Assembly (NCBI RefSeq): GCF_003033925.1 | Contig: NZ_CP028365.1 | Span: 2,728,001 to 2,792,000, forward strand | Direction of reading: 5' to 3' | From: Tannerella serpentiformis | GTDB lineage: Bacteria > Bacteroidota > Bacteroidia > Bacteroidales > Tannerellaceae | DNA: 64,000 nucleotides | In this document: positions 27,980-37,651 of the stretch, in pieces | Layout of the letters: each line of letters begins with the position of its first letter | How positions within the stretch are numbered: the stretch's first letter is position 1 | Notes under the pieces: generated by a model | Seen by the model: only the letters and a program-made list of their open reading frames with translations | What the model was told of the DNA's origin: nothing | Databases searched by the model: none | Translations under genes and position numbers: made by a program

Positions 27980-29581
27980 ATGGAACTCAAAATGAAACGA
28001 AATAAGATCACTGCTTGGGTCGCCGCATGCGCGATCCTCATTTCCGCCTCGGGCATCACCTCCTGCGTAGGCGATTTGGACGTGGAGCCGATCGATCCCA
28101 GCGTCACGACGACGTTTGACCAGAACAAGGTCTTCACCAAGATCTACGCTACGCTCGGTTTGACAGGCCTCGAAGGGCCGGCTGGCTCGATTGGCTCTGG
28201 CGACGTGGACGGTATCGACGAAGGCTCGTCGGACTTCTTCCGCTTGATCTGGAACATGAACGAACTGCCGGCCGATGAGGCGCATTGCTGCTGGATCGAC
28301 GGTGGCGTGCCCGAATTGGTGCATGGCACATGGGATGCGTCGCATTCCTTAGTTACGGGGCTCTACTATCGCCTCTATTTTGACATCACGCTCTGCAACT
28401 TCTTCCTCGAGCAGACCGAGGGGAAGACGGACGCCGAGAGCGTCACCCAACGGGCCGAAGCGCGCTTCATCCGCGCCCTGAACTACTACTACTTGATCGA
28501 CCTCTACGGCAAGGTGCCGTTCGTGACGACCGTCTCGACCGAAAAGCCGTCGCAAGTGGAGCGTGCGGAGCTGTTTAAGTTCATCGAAAAGGAACTCCTT
28601 GAGGCGTCGGAGACCATGAAGGATCCGCGCACCAACACCTACGGTCGCGCCGATAAGGCGGCGGCTTGGCTGCTCCTGGCCCGCCTCTATCTGAATGCCG
28701 AGGTGTACACCGGTACGCCACAGTGGGCAAAGGCGGCTGAGTATGCGCAGAAGGCGATCAACTCCGCTTACTCGTTGTGCCCCGTCTACAAGCACCTTTT
28801 CATGGCCGACAACAACGGCAGCAGCGTGAACAAGGCCAACACGGAGATCCTCCTGCCTATCCTTCAGGACGGTGGCACGACCCGCAACTACGGCGGCTCG
28901 CTCTTCCTCATTGCTTCCACGCATAAGACAGACGACATGCCGGCTTTCGGCACCACCGAAGGCTGGGCAGGCAACCGCTGCCGGCCGCAGCTCGTCAGCA
29001 AGTTCTTCCCCAACGGCAACGCACCGGCAGCAGGCGATGCGGACGCTATGACGAAGGCTGCAAACGACGATCGCGCGCTCTTCTTCAGCAAAGGCCGTTC
29101 GCTGTCGATCGATGTGGAGTCGGAGTTTGCCAGTGGATACTCCCTCGTGAAGTTCTCTAACCTCCGCGCCGACGGAGCCACAACGCACGACTCGAAGTTT
29201 ACCGACACCGACCTGCCCCTCATGCGTCTGGCTGAGGCCTACCTGACTTATGCCGAAGCAGAGGTGCGTCGCAACGGCGGACCGACTGCAGCCGCTACCG
29301 AAGCCATCAACACGCTCCGCAAGCGGGCTCATGCGAAGACGGAGACGTCCTACACGCTCAGCAATATCCTCGACGAGTGGGCACGCGAGTTCGCTTTCGA
29401 GGGACGTCGTCGTTCGGACCTGATTCGCTTCAACCGCTTTGCCGGCAATGCGGACTACACCTGGCAATGGAAGGGCGGCGCGAAGGACGGTACGACGCTG
29501 TCTCGCCATCTCAACCTTTACCCGATCCCGACTAAGGACGTGAACGTCAATTCCAACCTGAAGCAGAATCCGGGATATTAA
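27980..29581 (+). CDS. susD: SusD-family surface glycan-binding lipoprotein (starch locus)
   Basis: The 533-residue lipoprotein has lipobox ITSC following an ILISASG hydrophobic core. A second ATG at 27992 (MKRNKITAWV) may be the true start. The SusD/RagB helical TPR scaffold is visible: ARFIRALNYYYLIDLYGKVPFVT, RADKAAAWLLLARLYLNAEVYTGTPQW, MRLAEAYLTYAEAEVRRNG, and INTLRKRA...EWAREFAFEGRRRSDLIRFNRF. It caps the SusC barrel and binds substrate at the surface. It is 15 bp after susC and 27 bp before susE. Confidence 0.94.
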   Translation: MELKMKRNKITAWVAACAILISASGITSCVGDLDVEPIDPSVTTTFDQNKVFTKIYATLGLTGLEGPAGSIGSGDVDGIDEGSSDFFRLIWNMNELPADEAHCCWIDGGVPELVHGTWDASHSLVTGLYYRLYFDITLCNFFLEQTEGKTDAESVTQRAEARFIRALNYYYLIDLYGKVPFVTTVSTEKPSQVERAELFKFIEKELLEASETMKDPRTNTYGRADKAAAWLLLARLYLNAEVYTGTPQWAKAAEYAQKAINSAYSLCPVYKHLFMADNNGSSVNKANTEILLPILQDGGTTRNYGGSLFLIASTHKTDDMPAFGTTEGWAGNRCRPQLVSKFFPNGNAPAAGDADAMTKAANDDRALFFSKGRSLSIDVESEFASGYSLVKFSNLRADGATTHDSKFTDTDLPLMRLAEAYLTYAEAEVRRNGGPTAAATEAINTLRKRAHAKTETSYTLSNILDEWAREFAFEGRRRSDLIRFNRFAGNADYTWQWKGGAKDGTTLSRHLNLYPIPTKDVNVNSNLKQNPGY

Positions 29582-29608
29582 CGGACCCCTAACTACGAAC
29601 AACAGAAT

Positions 29609-30748
29609 ATGAAAGCAATCCATAAGATAGCGTTCGCGCTGCTGGCCGGCCTGATCGGCCTCACCACCGCATGCGACGACGACAACAGTGCTAACCCCAC
29701 CCTCAAGACGTCCTCCAGCTTCACGCTGAACACGCCCACCGCGGCCGAGAACACCGTCTACGACTTAGAACATGTGAAGAACGTCGAGCTGACCTGCGTC
29801 CAACCGGACTACGGCTTCTCTGCCGCCACGGTATACGCCGTGCAAGTCTCACTCGACAACGATTTCGCCACCGAAGGCAAATTCATCACCCTGCCCACCA
29901 CCTACCCCAAGGCCCAGATGGAAGTCGACGCCTCGGAGATCGCCGTGGCGCAGACCACGCTGGCCGTGAAAAAGGGCGTGAAAGAGGACAAGTTTCCCCT
30001 CACCTCGAAGCTCTACGTGCGCCTCAGGGCGGCCCTGACCAGTGGCAAAGGCGAGGTCTACTCCAACGTCATCTCCATCAATGCGCGCACCCATTTCGCC
30101 CTCACTCCCGCCGCAGTGCCCTCGACGATGAACGTCATCGGCAGCACGAAGGGCATCGGCGAGTGGAATTGGGCTGGCTCTGTGCCGATGGTGCAGACCT
30201 GGGCGAAGGATGGCACCTTCTGGCGCATCCTGTATCTCGAAGCGGGCACCTCGATGAAGTTCAACGCCGAGAAGAAATTCGACGGCGGCGAGTTCGGATC
30301 GTCCGCCAAGCTCGTGGACAACGCCTCGGCCGGCCTCTCGGACGACGGTGGCAACCTCAAGGTGGCCAACGCGGGCTGGTATCTCGTGGTCATCAAGACG
30401 ACCGCTCAGGGGCGTGACCTGAAGTACACCGTCAGCTTCGAGAAGCCGAACGTTTACCTCATCGGCGACGTCAGCGTGGGTGGAAAATGGGAGATCACGG
30501 CTGAGAATCTCTTCAGCGTTCCCACCACGGCCGACGGCTGGTTCGTCTCGCCCGCCCTGGCTGCTGCTGGTGAGGTGCGCATGTGCGTCAAGATTGAAGG
30601 CGAAGACTGGTGGCACTCCGAGTTCATCGTGCTGGCCGAGGGCGAGATCCTCTACCGCGGCGCGGGCGGCGACCAAGATCGCTCGAAGCAGAGCGCCGGG
30701 CGGAAGGTCTACCTGAACTTCATGACCGGCAAAGGCGAATACAAATGA
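29609..30748 (+). CDS. susE: SusE-like starch-binding outer-membrane lipoprotein
   Basis: The 379-residue lipoprotein (LIGLTTAC lipobox) has an N-terminal SusE/Ig-like domain (TSSSFTLNTPTAAENTVYDLEHVKNVELTC) and two C-terminal CBM-like modules. The first begins MNVIGSTKGIGEWNWAGSVPM and the second VYLIGDVSVGGKWEIT. Both show the Trp-containing pattern of SusE/SusF starch-binding modules. It would hold starch at the cell surface. It ends the operon. No separate SusF, SusG amylase or SusR regulator is next to it. Confidence 0.88.
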   Translation: MKAIHKIAFALLAGLIGLTTACDDDNSANPTLKTSSSFTLNTPTAAENTVYDLEHVKNVELTCVQPDYGFSAATVYAVQVSLDNDFATEGKFITLPTTYPKAQMEVDASEIAVAQTTLAVKKGVKEDKFPLTSKLYVRLRAALTSGKGEVYSNVISINARTHFALTPAAVPSTMNVIGSTKGIGEWNWAGSVPMVQTWAKDGTFWRILYLEAGTSMKFNAEKKFDGGEFGSSAKLVDNASAGLSDDGGNLKVANAGWYLVVIKTTAQGRDLKYTVSFEKPNVYLIGDVSVGGKWEITAENLFSVPTTADGWFVSPALAAAGEVRMCVKIEGEDWWHSEFIVLAEGEILYRGAGGDQDRSKQSAGRKVYLNFMTGKGEYK

Positions 30749-30754
30749 TTGAGC

Positions 30755-30810
30755 AGGCCGGGGGGGCGCGGAGCTTTTTCACTCCGACACATCCTCCCGG
30801 CCTTCATCTT
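30755..30810 (+). terminator. Terminator after susE
   Basis: AGGCCGGG (30755-30762) pairs with CCCGGCCT (30796-30803) across a long loop, then TCATCTTATTG. About 270 bp of featureless sequence follow before array D. Confidence 0.55.
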
Positions 30811-31077
30811 ATTGTATGCACCGCAGGTGACGACGGTTTCACGGCCGCCTCACCGACACGATGGATCAGGTGCAGGACAAGTAACCATAACCAATAGATA
30901 CATGGTCGACTACATCTATTCATATCTCTATCATTTTTCTCCATGTATTGCACTGGTTTTTATCGCGGGTAGTGGCCGGGAGGGTTGCTACCCGCTGTTT
31001 TTTTGTGCCTATCCGTCTGAGGAGTGGGGGGAGGTGAGACGTGAGCCCAGCGTACGATTTCTCGAGGCAACCCGCGA

Positions 31078-31366
31078 GAATCGGAAACGTTTCGGCTCAT
31101 TGTATCGTACAATCGCGAGAAATGAAACCGTTTCGGCCGATTGTATCGTACAATCACGAGAAATGAAATCGTTTCGGCCGATTGTATCGTACAATCACGA
31201 GAAATGAAATCGTTTCGGCCGATTGTATCGTACAATCACGAGAAATGAAATCGTTTCGGCCGATTGTATCGTACAATCACGAGAAATGAAATCGTTTCGG
31301 CCGATTGTATCGTACAATCACGAGAAATGAAATCGTTTCGGCCGATTGTATCGTACAATCGCTAAA
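31078..31366. repeat. Tandem array D: 7 units of exactly 41 bp
   Basis: Units start at 31078, 31119, 31160, 31201, 31242, 31283 and 31324. Each has the perfect hairpin GATTGTA-TCG-TACAATC and a smaller GAAA...TTTC palindrome (GAAACGTTTC in the first unit). The array precedes the cinA promoter. Confidence 0.97.
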
Positions 31367-31394
31367 CTTTGATGTGTTAACCCCGACATCGCCC

Positions 31395-31402
31395 TATTTT
31401 TG
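31395..31402 (+). promoter_or_regulatory. -7 promoter box for cinA
   Basis: TATTTTTG matches TAnnTTTG, 32 bp before the cinA ATG; a TTTG at 31368-31371 is a possible but slightly distant -33 element. Confidence 0.45.
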
Positions 31403-31433
31403 AGCGATTTTTTTGGGATAATAATCTAACTAT

Positions 31434-32699
31434 ATGACCGCAGAAATTATAACGATCGGCGACGAATTGCTGATCGGACAAGTGACTGACACCAATTCGG
31501 TGTGGATCAGTCGAGCCCTTGAAGACCACGGATTTCGTGTCATGCGTAAACAAACCGTGGGCGACGACGAGCCAGAGATACTCCGCGCCCTCCGCGAGTC
31601 TGAGCAACGCGTGGATGTGGTGCTCCTGACCGGAGGACTGGGGCCCACCAAGGACGACGTGACCCTCAACGCGCTTTGCAAACACTTCGACACGGCGAGG
31701 CATTTCTCGACCGAAGTGCACGAACACAATCAACAGCTATTTGCGGAGCGCGGCGTAGAAATGAACGACTTAACGCGTGATCAGGCGATGGTACCCGACA
31801 ACGCCACGGTGATCATCAACGAGGTGGGCACGGCGCCCTGCACCTGGTTCGAGCGCCGGGGCTGCATGGTGATTTCCATGCCCGGCGTGCCGATGGAGAT
31901 GAAGTGGCTGATGACGAACCGCGTGATTCCCCGACTTCAGGAGTACTATGGGCGCAAGGCCGGCATAGCCCATCGCACCTGTTGGGTCACGGGCTACACG
32001 GAGTCTGCTCTGGCGATGGCGTTGGCCGACTTTGAGCGCGATCTGCCCGATGAAGTGCGGCTGGCTTACCTGCCTCAACCGGGGCTTATCCGCCTCCGAC
32101 TCTCGGCCTACTGTTCGCCACAAGCCGTGGCCGATCGAGTGGCTGACGTGCTGCGCCTCCGCCTCCGCACCATCCTGAAAGAGCACATCATCGCCGAGGA
32201 AGACCTTCCCATCGAAGCCCTCTTGGGCCGTCGGTTGCAAGCCGCAGGGCTGACGGTTGGCACCGCCGAGAGCTGCACCGGAGGCGCCATCGCCGCAGCG
32301 ATCACATCCGTGGCCGGCAGTTCGGCTTATTTCAAAGGCGGCATTGTCTCTTACACCGACGAGGTGAAGCGCCGCACGCTGGGCGTCTCTGCCGCCGACC
32401 TCGAAAGCGTGGGCGCAGTCAGTCAGCCCGTCGTGGAGCAGATGGCACGCGGTGCGCGTGAGGCCTTGGGGTGCGATTTGGCCGTAGCCACGTCGGGCTT
32501 CGCTGGGCCGAGTGGCGGCACGCCGGAAGCGCCCGTCGGGACCGTTTGGATCGCCGTGGCTACGCCTTCCGCGGTTGTCTCCAAGGAATACCATTTCGGA
32601 GCAGCCCGCGATCATAACATCAGCCGTGCCGTCAACATGGCGCTACTGATGCTCTTCGAAATGGCCGCCACGCCTGAGGTGCAGGCGCCCACGGCGTGA
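31434..32699 (+). CDS. cinA: CinA family protein (nicotinamide-nucleotide amidase)
   Basis: The 421-residue product has the full two-domain CinA layout. The N-terminal molybdopterin-binding-like COG1058 domain shows IITIGDELLIGQVTDTNS and LTGGLGPTKDDVT. The C-terminal CinA amidase domain begins near residue 255 and carries TVGTAESCTGGAIAAAITSVAGSS, FKGGIVSYTDEVKRRTLGV and ATSGFAGPSGG. In bacteria the C-terminal domain deamidates NMN in pyridine-nucleotide recycling; the N-terminal domain has been linked to ADP-ribose hydrolysis. It is cytoplasmic, with its own promoter downstream of array D, and is followed by lysS. Confidence 0.95.
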   Translation: MTAEIITIGDELLIGQVTDTNSVWISRALEDHGFRVMRKQTVGDDEPEILRALRESEQRVDVVLLTGGLGPTKDDVTLNALCKHFDTARHFSTEVHEHNQQLFAERGVEMNDLTRDQAMVPDNATVIINEVGTAPCTWFERRGCMVISMPGVPMEMKWLMTNRVIPRLQEYYGRKAGIAHRTCWVTGYTESALAMALADFERDLPDEVRLAYLPQPGLIRLRLSAYCSPQAVADRVADVLRLRLRTILKEHIIAEEDLPIEALLGRRLQAAGLTVGTAESCTGGAIAAAITSVAGSSAYFKGGIVSYTDEVKRRTLGVSAADLESVGAVSQPVVEQMARGAREALGCDLAVATSGFAGPSGGTPEAPVGTVWIAVATPSAVVSKEYHFGAARDHNISRAVNMALLMLFEMAATPEVQAPTA

Positions 32700-32773
32700 G
32701 AATCCGGGGCGACAAGCGGAGGCGGATGGGCCGACAGGTGAAGCCGCAGAAAATGGCTACACAGGCATATTCC

Positions 32774-32781
32774 TACTTTTG
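32774..32781 (+). promoter_or_regulatory. -7 promoter box for lysS
   Basis: TACTTTTG matches TAnnTTTG, 32 bp before the lysS ATG. Confidence 0.55.
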
Positions 32782-32813
32782 CCCGCAGATAAACCATCAC
32801 CTATAAGTAAAGA

Positions 32814-34550
32814 ATGAACGTATTAGAGTTAAGCGAACAAGAAATCATCCGGCGTGGCAGCCTTGACCGGTTGCGCGAAATGCACATCGATCCGTATCCC
32901 GCTGCGGAGTATCCCGTGGACGGCTACGCCGACGAAATCAAGACCCAATTCAAGGACGACGCCGAGCCGCGCACCGTCTCTATTGCCGGCCGCATCATGA
33001 GCCGACGCATCATGGGCAAGGCCTCCTTCATGGAACTACAAGACTCCACCGGCCGCATCCAAGTCTACGTCACCCGCGACGACATCTGCCCCGATCCATC
33101 CGACACGGAACTGTATAACACCGTATTCAAAAAGCTGCTCGACATCGGCGACTTCGTCGGCATCCGCGGCTTCGTTTTCCGTACGCAGATGGGCGAGATC
33201 TCCGTCCATGCGCAAGAGCTGACCGTGCTCTCTAAATCGCTCCGACCGCTGCCCGTGGTCAAGGAGAAAGACGGCGTAGTCTACGACGGCTTCACCGACC
33301 CCGAACAGCGCTATCGCCAGCGTTACGTCGACCTCGTGGTCAATACCGACGTGAAGCAGATCTTCATCAAGCGCAGTAAAGTCTACGCCTCCATGCGCGA
33401 GTTCTTCAACGCCCGCGGATACCTTGAGGTCGAGACGCCCATCCTGCAATCCATACCCGGTGGCGCCGCCGCCCGCCCTTTCGTGACACACCACAACGCG
33501 CTCGACATCGATCTCTACCTCCGCATCGCCAACGAACTTTACCTCAAGCGTCTTATTGTGGGCGGTTTTGAGGGCGTCTATGAGTTCTCGAAAGACTTCC
33601 GCAACGAGGGCATGGACCGCACGCACAACCCAGAGTTCACGGCGATGGAGATCTATGTGGCTTACAAGGATTACAACTGGATGATGCAGTTCACCGAGCA
33701 GATGCTCGAGAAGGTGAGCCGCGATGTGAACGGCACGACGGAGGTCGAAGTGGACGGCCAGACGATCAGCTTCAAGGCGCCTTTCCGACGCGTCACCATG
33801 ACCGACGCCATCCGCGAACACACCGGCATAGACATCACCGGCATGGACGAAGAGGCCCTGCGCGCCGTCTGCCGTCAGCTCGAAATCGAGGTGGACGAGA
33901 CGATGGGCAAGGGCAAATTGATCGACGAGATCTTCGGCGAGAAATGCGAGAAACACTACATCCAGCCCACCTTCATCACCGATTACCCCATCGAAATGTC
34001 GCCCCTCTGCAAGCGTCACCGTAACAACCCCGAGCTGACCGAACGCTTCGAGCTGATGGTGAACGGTAAGGAGCTTTGCAATGCTTACTCCGAGCTGAAC
34101 GACCCGATCGACCAGCTGGAGCGCTTCCAGGAGCAGCTGCGACTGAGCGAGAAGGGCGACGACGAGGCGATGTTTATCGACATGGACTTCGTCCGCGCCC
34201 TCGAATACGGCATGCCCCCGACGAGTGGTATGGGTATCGGTATCGACCGCTTAGTGATGCTGCTGACGGGCCAGACGACGATTCAGGAGGTGCTCTTCTT
34301 CCCGCAGATGCGTCCGGAAAAGACCGTGCGGAAGGATGCACCGGAGAAATACGCACCGCTCGGTGTGCCCGCGGAATGGGTGCCGGCCGTGCAGAAGGCG
34401 GGCTATCCCACGGCTGACATGCTGGCAGGCGCCAACGCGCAACTGCTCCGCCGCGCCCTCTTCGATTTGAATAAGAAATATGCCCTCGGGCTGGAGCTGC
34501 CCTCGCCGGAAGCCGTCGAGGCGTGGACCCGCCAGCCGGACGAGGCGTAA
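32814..34550 (+). CDS. lysS: Lysyl-tRNA synthetase, class II
   Basis: The 578-residue enzyme charges tRNA-Lys in the cytoplasm. It has an N-terminal OB-fold anticodon-binding domain ([23 protein letters not shown]). The class II catalytic domain has motif 1 around [18 protein letters not shown], motif 2 at [20 protein letters not shown] (from about residue 262) and motif 3 [15 protein letters not shown] (about 471-485). A C-terminal extension of about 80 residues ([20 protein letters not shown]...) follows, as in other Bacteroidetes LysS proteins. It is 33 bp before gpsA, so cotranscription is likely. Confidence 0.97.
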   Translation: MNVLELSEQEIIRRGSLDRLREMHIDPYPAAEYPVDGYADEIKTQFKDDAEPRTVSIAGRIMSRRIMGKASFMELQDSTGRIQVYVTRDDICPDPSDTELYNTVFKKLLDIGDFVGIRGFVFRTQMGEISVHAQELTVLSKSLRPLPVVKEKDGVVYDGFTDPEQRYRQRYVDLVVNTDVKQIFIKRSKVYASMREFFNARGYLEVETPILQSIPGGAAARPFVTHHNALDIDLYLRIANELYLKRLIVGGFEGVYEFSKDFRNEGMDRTHNPEFTAMEIYVAYKDYNWMMQFTEQMLEKVSRDVNGTTEVEVDGQTISFKAPFRRVTMTDAIREHTGIDITGMDEEALRAVCRQLEIEVDETMGKGKLIDEIFGEKCEKHYIQPTFITDYPIEMSPLCKRHRNNPELTERFELMVNGKELCNAYSELNDPIDQLERFQEQLRLSEKGDDEAMFIDMDFVRALEYGMPPTSGMGIGIDRLVMLLTGQTTIQEVLFFPQMRPEKTVRKDAPEKYAPLGVPAEWVPAVQKAGYPTADMLAGANAQLLRRALFDLNKKYALGLELPSPEAVEAWTRQPDEA

Positions 34551-34583
34551 CCCCCCGTAACCCGTAAACAAAACAAGATCGAC

Positions 34584-35582
34584 ATGGAAAATTTCCCCGG
34601 AAAGATTGCCATCATGGGCGGCGGAAGCTGGGCCACGGCGTTGGCCAAGATTGTGCTCTCGAACCAGCCGGAGATGAATTGGTACATGCGTCGGCAGGAG
34701 GTCATCGAGGAGTTCAAGCAGACGAAGCACAACCCCTCGTACCTCTCCGCCGTGACGTTCGACACGGAGCGCATCCATTTCTCGACCGACATTAACGAGA
34801 TCGTCGACCGCTCCGACCTGCTCATCTTCGCCACCCCATCGCCCTTCTTCAAGAACCACCTGAAGCAGCTCCGCGTGCCTCTGCGCGATAAGACGATCCT
34901 CTCGGCCATCAAGGGCCTCGTGCCGGACGAGAACATGCTCATCACGGACTATCTGGCCGAGTGTTACCAAGTGCCTCTGGATCGATTGGCCGTCATCGCC
35001 GGGCCGTGCCACGCTGAGGAGGTGGCCCTCGGGCGCCTCTCGTACCTCACGCTGGCCTGCAAAGACCTCGATCGCGCGCGGGCCCTCGCCCCGATTTTCA
35101 CGAACGACTTTATGCGCACCTCCTGCAGCCGCGATGTCCGCGGCATGGAGTACGCCTCGGTGCTGAAGAATATCTATGCCATTGTGGCCGGTATCTGCCA
35201 CGGCATGAAGTACGGCGACAACTTTCAGGCGGTCTTCATCTCGAATGCCATCAAGGAGATGCAGCGCTTCCTCGGCTCGGCCCACACGCTGCCGCGCGAC
35301 ATTTCCGACTCGGCCTACCTGGGCGACCTGCTCGTGACGGCCTACTCGCGATACAGCCGCAACCGCACCTTCGGCTCCATGATCGGCAAGGGCTACTCTG
35401 TCAAAACGGCACAACTGGAGATGGAGATGATCGCCGAGGGGTACTACGGCGCCAAGTGCATCTACGAGATCAATGAGCGCTATCAAGTCGATATGCCCAT
35501 CCTCGACACCCTGTACGCCATCCTCTACGAGCGCCAGTCGCCCCCGGCCGTCATCCGTCGCATGACAGAAACATTCAAGTAG
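34584..35582 (+). CDS. gpsA: NAD(P)-dependent glycerol-3-phosphate dehydrogenase
   Basis: The 332-residue enzyme reduces dihydroxyacetone phosphate to sn-glycerol 3-phosphate for phospholipid synthesis. It shows the Rossmann motif IAIMGGGSWATALAKI, LIFATPSPFFKNHL, AIKGLVPDENMLITDYL, IAGPCHAEEVALGRLSYLT, and the catalytic-lysine region ASVLKNIYAIVAGICHGMKYGDN. The ATG at 34584 follows an A-rich leader. The final nine codons and the downstream sequence are duplicated in tandem (see 35552-35821). It is located between lysS and pgi. Confidence 0.96.
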   Translation: MENFPGKIAIMGGGSWATALAKIVLSNQPEMNWYMRRQEVIEEFKQTKHNPSYLSAVTFDTERIHFSTDINEIVDRSDLLIFATPSPFFKNHLKQLRVPLRDKTILSAIKGLVPDENMLITDYLAECYQVPLDRLAVIAGPCHAEEVALGRLSYLTLACKDLDRARALAPIFTNDFMRTSCSRDVRGMEYASVLKNIYAIVAGICHGMKYGDNFQAVFISNAIKEMQRFLGSAHTLPRDISDSAYLGDLLVTAYSRYSRNRTFGSMIGKGYSVKTAQLEMEMIAEGYYGAKCIYEINERYQVDMPILDTLYAILYERQSPPAVIRRMTETFK

Positions 35583-35821
35583 AACGAAAAACGAAAAGCT
35601 AAAAATGGCCGGATACTTGGCATACTTCTGCTGGCGGCCGCAGCCCCCCCTGTTTTTCACTTTTAGTTTTTCGCTTCTGAGTTCCCCATCCGTCGCATGA
35701 CAGAAACATTCAAGTAGAACGAAAAACGAAAAGCTAAAAATGGCCGGATACTTGGCATACTTCCGCTGGCGGCCGCAGCCCCCCATGTTTTTCACTTTTA
35801 GTTTTTCGCTTCTGAGTTCCC
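35552..35821 (+). repeat. 135-bp tandem duplication spanning the gpsA stop codon
   Basis: The segment from CATCCGTCGCATGACAGAAA (35552) through the stop codon and the following hairpin-rich 3' region is repeated at 35687. The second copy therefore contains a silent copy of the last nine gpsA codons. The copies are nearly identical; visible differences include CTTCTG versus CTTCCG and one base in a C-run. After the second copy, further TTTTAGTTTTT stretches lead to the pgi start. Confidence 0.95.
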
Positions 35822-35856
35822 CCATTTTAGTTTTTCATTTTTAGTTTTTAGCTCCC

Positions 35857-37206
35857 ATGAACCCTCTTCAATTAGACTTCACCAAAGCCTTCGGCCCAGC
35901 GGCCGATGAGCGCCTCGAGGCCATCCGCCCAGAGGCCGAAAAGAGTCTCCGAACCCTTTATGAAGGCACCGGCGCCGGCAACGACTTCCTCGGCTGGCTC
36001 CACCTGCCCAGTTCCATTACCGACACGCAGCTGACCGACATCGAGCAGACGGCTGAGAGGCTGCGCGCCTGCCAAGCTGTCGTAGTGATCGGCATCGGTG
36101 GCAGCTACCTCGGCGCACGCGCCGTGATCGAAGCCCTCACGGACAGCTTCGACGCGCTCCGTACCGGCGCCGACCGCACGCACCCCGTCATCCTCTACGC
36201 CGGCAACCAGATCGGCGAGGATTACCTCAGCGAGCTTTGCGACCTGCTCCGTGGACGCGACTTCGGCATCATCAACATCTCCAAATCCGGCACCACGACC
36301 GAGCCAGCCATCGCTTTCCGCATCCTCCGCAGCCTGCTCGAGGAGAACGTCGGCGCCGCGGCCGCTAAGGAGCGCATCGTGGCCGTGACCGACCGTGCCC
36401 GGGGCGCCCTCCGCACGCTGGCTGACCGCGAGGGATACAAGACCTACGTCATCCCGGACGACGTCGGCGGACGATACTCCGTCCTCACGCCCGTCGGGCT
36501 GCTGCCCATCGCCGTGGCCGGCATCGACATCCGCGCCCTCGTCCGTGGCGCCGTCGAGATGGAGCGCGCCGTCGGCCCCGACGTGCCCTTCGACCGTAAC
36601 CCCGCCCTGCGCTACGCCGCCGCCCGCCAAGCGCTCTATCGCGAGGGCAAGAAGATCGAGATCCTAGCCAATTTCCACCCCAAGCTGCACTACGTGGGCG
36701 AGTGGTGGAAGCAGCTCTACGGCGAGAGCGAGGGCAAGGACCACCGCGGCCTCTTCCCCGCCGCTGTCGACCTCACCACCGACCTCCACTCTATGGGCCA
36801 GTGGATCCAGCAGGGCGAGCGGACGATCTTCGAGACGGTCGTTTCGATCGACTCCCCCGAGCGCACGCTCTCCGTCCCCACGGACGCTGACAACCTCGAC
36901 GGGCTGAACTACCTGGCCGGCCGCCGCGTGGACGAGATCAACAAGATGGCCGAGCTCGGCACCCGCCTGGCCCACGCTTCCGGTGGCGTGCCCAACATCC
37001 GCGTCTCCATCCCGCGCCTCACCGCCGACCACCTCGGTCGCCTGCTCTACTTCTTTGAGGCCGCCTGCGGCATCAGCGGCTACCTCTCCGGCGTCAACCC
37101 CTTCGATCAGCCCGGCGTGGAGGCCTACAAAAGCAATATGTTCGCCCTGCTCGACAAGCCCGGCTTCGAGGCCGAGAGTCGTGCCATCCGTGCGCAGCTG
37201 GGGTGA
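35857..37206 (+). CDS. pgi: Glucose-6-phosphate isomerase
   Basis: The 449-residue protein is the short bacterial (Bacillus-like) form of PGI, which interconverts glucose 6-phosphate and fructose 6-phosphate. Signatures are [20 protein letters not shown] (phosphate-binding loop), [55 protein letters not shown] and the C-terminal [17 protein letters not shown] with the catalytic lysine. It has normal length. It starts only 36 bp after the gpsA duplication and is followed directly by array E. Confidence 0.97.
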   Translation: MNPLQLDFTKAFGPAADERLEAIRPEAEKSLRTLYEGTGAGNDFLGWLHLPSSITDTQLTDIEQTAERLRACQAVVVIGIGGSYLGARAVIEALTDSFDALRTGADRTHPVILYAGNQIGEDYLSELCDLLRGRDFGIINISKSGTTTEPAIAFRILRSLLEENVGAAAAKERIVAVTDRARGALRTLADREGYKTYVIPDDVGGRYSVLTPVGLLPIAVAGIDIRALVRGAVEMERAVGPDVPFDRNPALRYAAARQALYREGKKIEILANFHPKLHYVGEWWKQLYGESEGKDHRGLFPAAVDLTTDLHSMGQWIQQGERTIFETVVSIDSPERTLSVPTDADNLDGLNYLAGRRVDEINKMAELGTRLAHASGGVPNIRVSIPRLTADHLGRLLYFFEAACGISGYLSGVNPFDQPGVEAYKSNMFALLDKPGFEAESRAIRAQLG

Positions 37207-37208
37207 TA

Positions 37209-37515
37209 CTCAAAACCCGGTTTTAGGCGCGTTGCACGTTCTGCAATGTCCCAAAACCGGGTTGTAGACGAATTGCACGTTCTGCAATGTCCCAAAACCG
37301 GGTTGTAGACGCGTTGCAGGCTCTGCAATGTCCCAAAACCGGGTTTTAGACGCGTTGCAGGGTCTGCAATGTCCCAAAACCGGGTTGTAGACGAATTGCA
37401 GGCTCTGCAATCCTCCAGAATCAGATTCTGAGCGATTGCAACGGTCTGTAAAGCCCCGGAATCAGATTCTGAGCGATTACAACGGTCTGCAAAGCCCCAG
37501 AATCAGATTCTGAAG
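37209..37515. repeat. Tandem array E: about 7.5 units of 41 bp in two covarying subtypes
   Basis: Unit starts (TTGCA) are at 37232, 37273, 37314, 37355, 37396, then about 37436 and 37477. The first palindrome is TTGCA-CGTTC-TGCAA (TTGCA/TGTAA with a wobble pair later). The second is AAAACC-G-GGTTTT in the first units and AGAATC-A-GATTCT in the last units: a complete change of sequence with the palindrome kept. The palindrome centres are about 20 bp apart. It lies between pgi and ettA. Confidence 0.97.
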
Positions 37516-37651
37516 CACATTTCACCGCTTGCTATTATGCACAACCACTCATGCAGCTACGATGCAGAAGCGGTTGGGTATCTACAGCAGATCTGGCCGA
37601 GGCCGCATGACGGTCGATCACACTCAAACCACCCCGTAACTATTATTATTT

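Noticed and set aside
30749-31235. Short frames between susE and cinA
   Set aside because: They begin in the susE terminator and end in array D; composition is repeat-driven.
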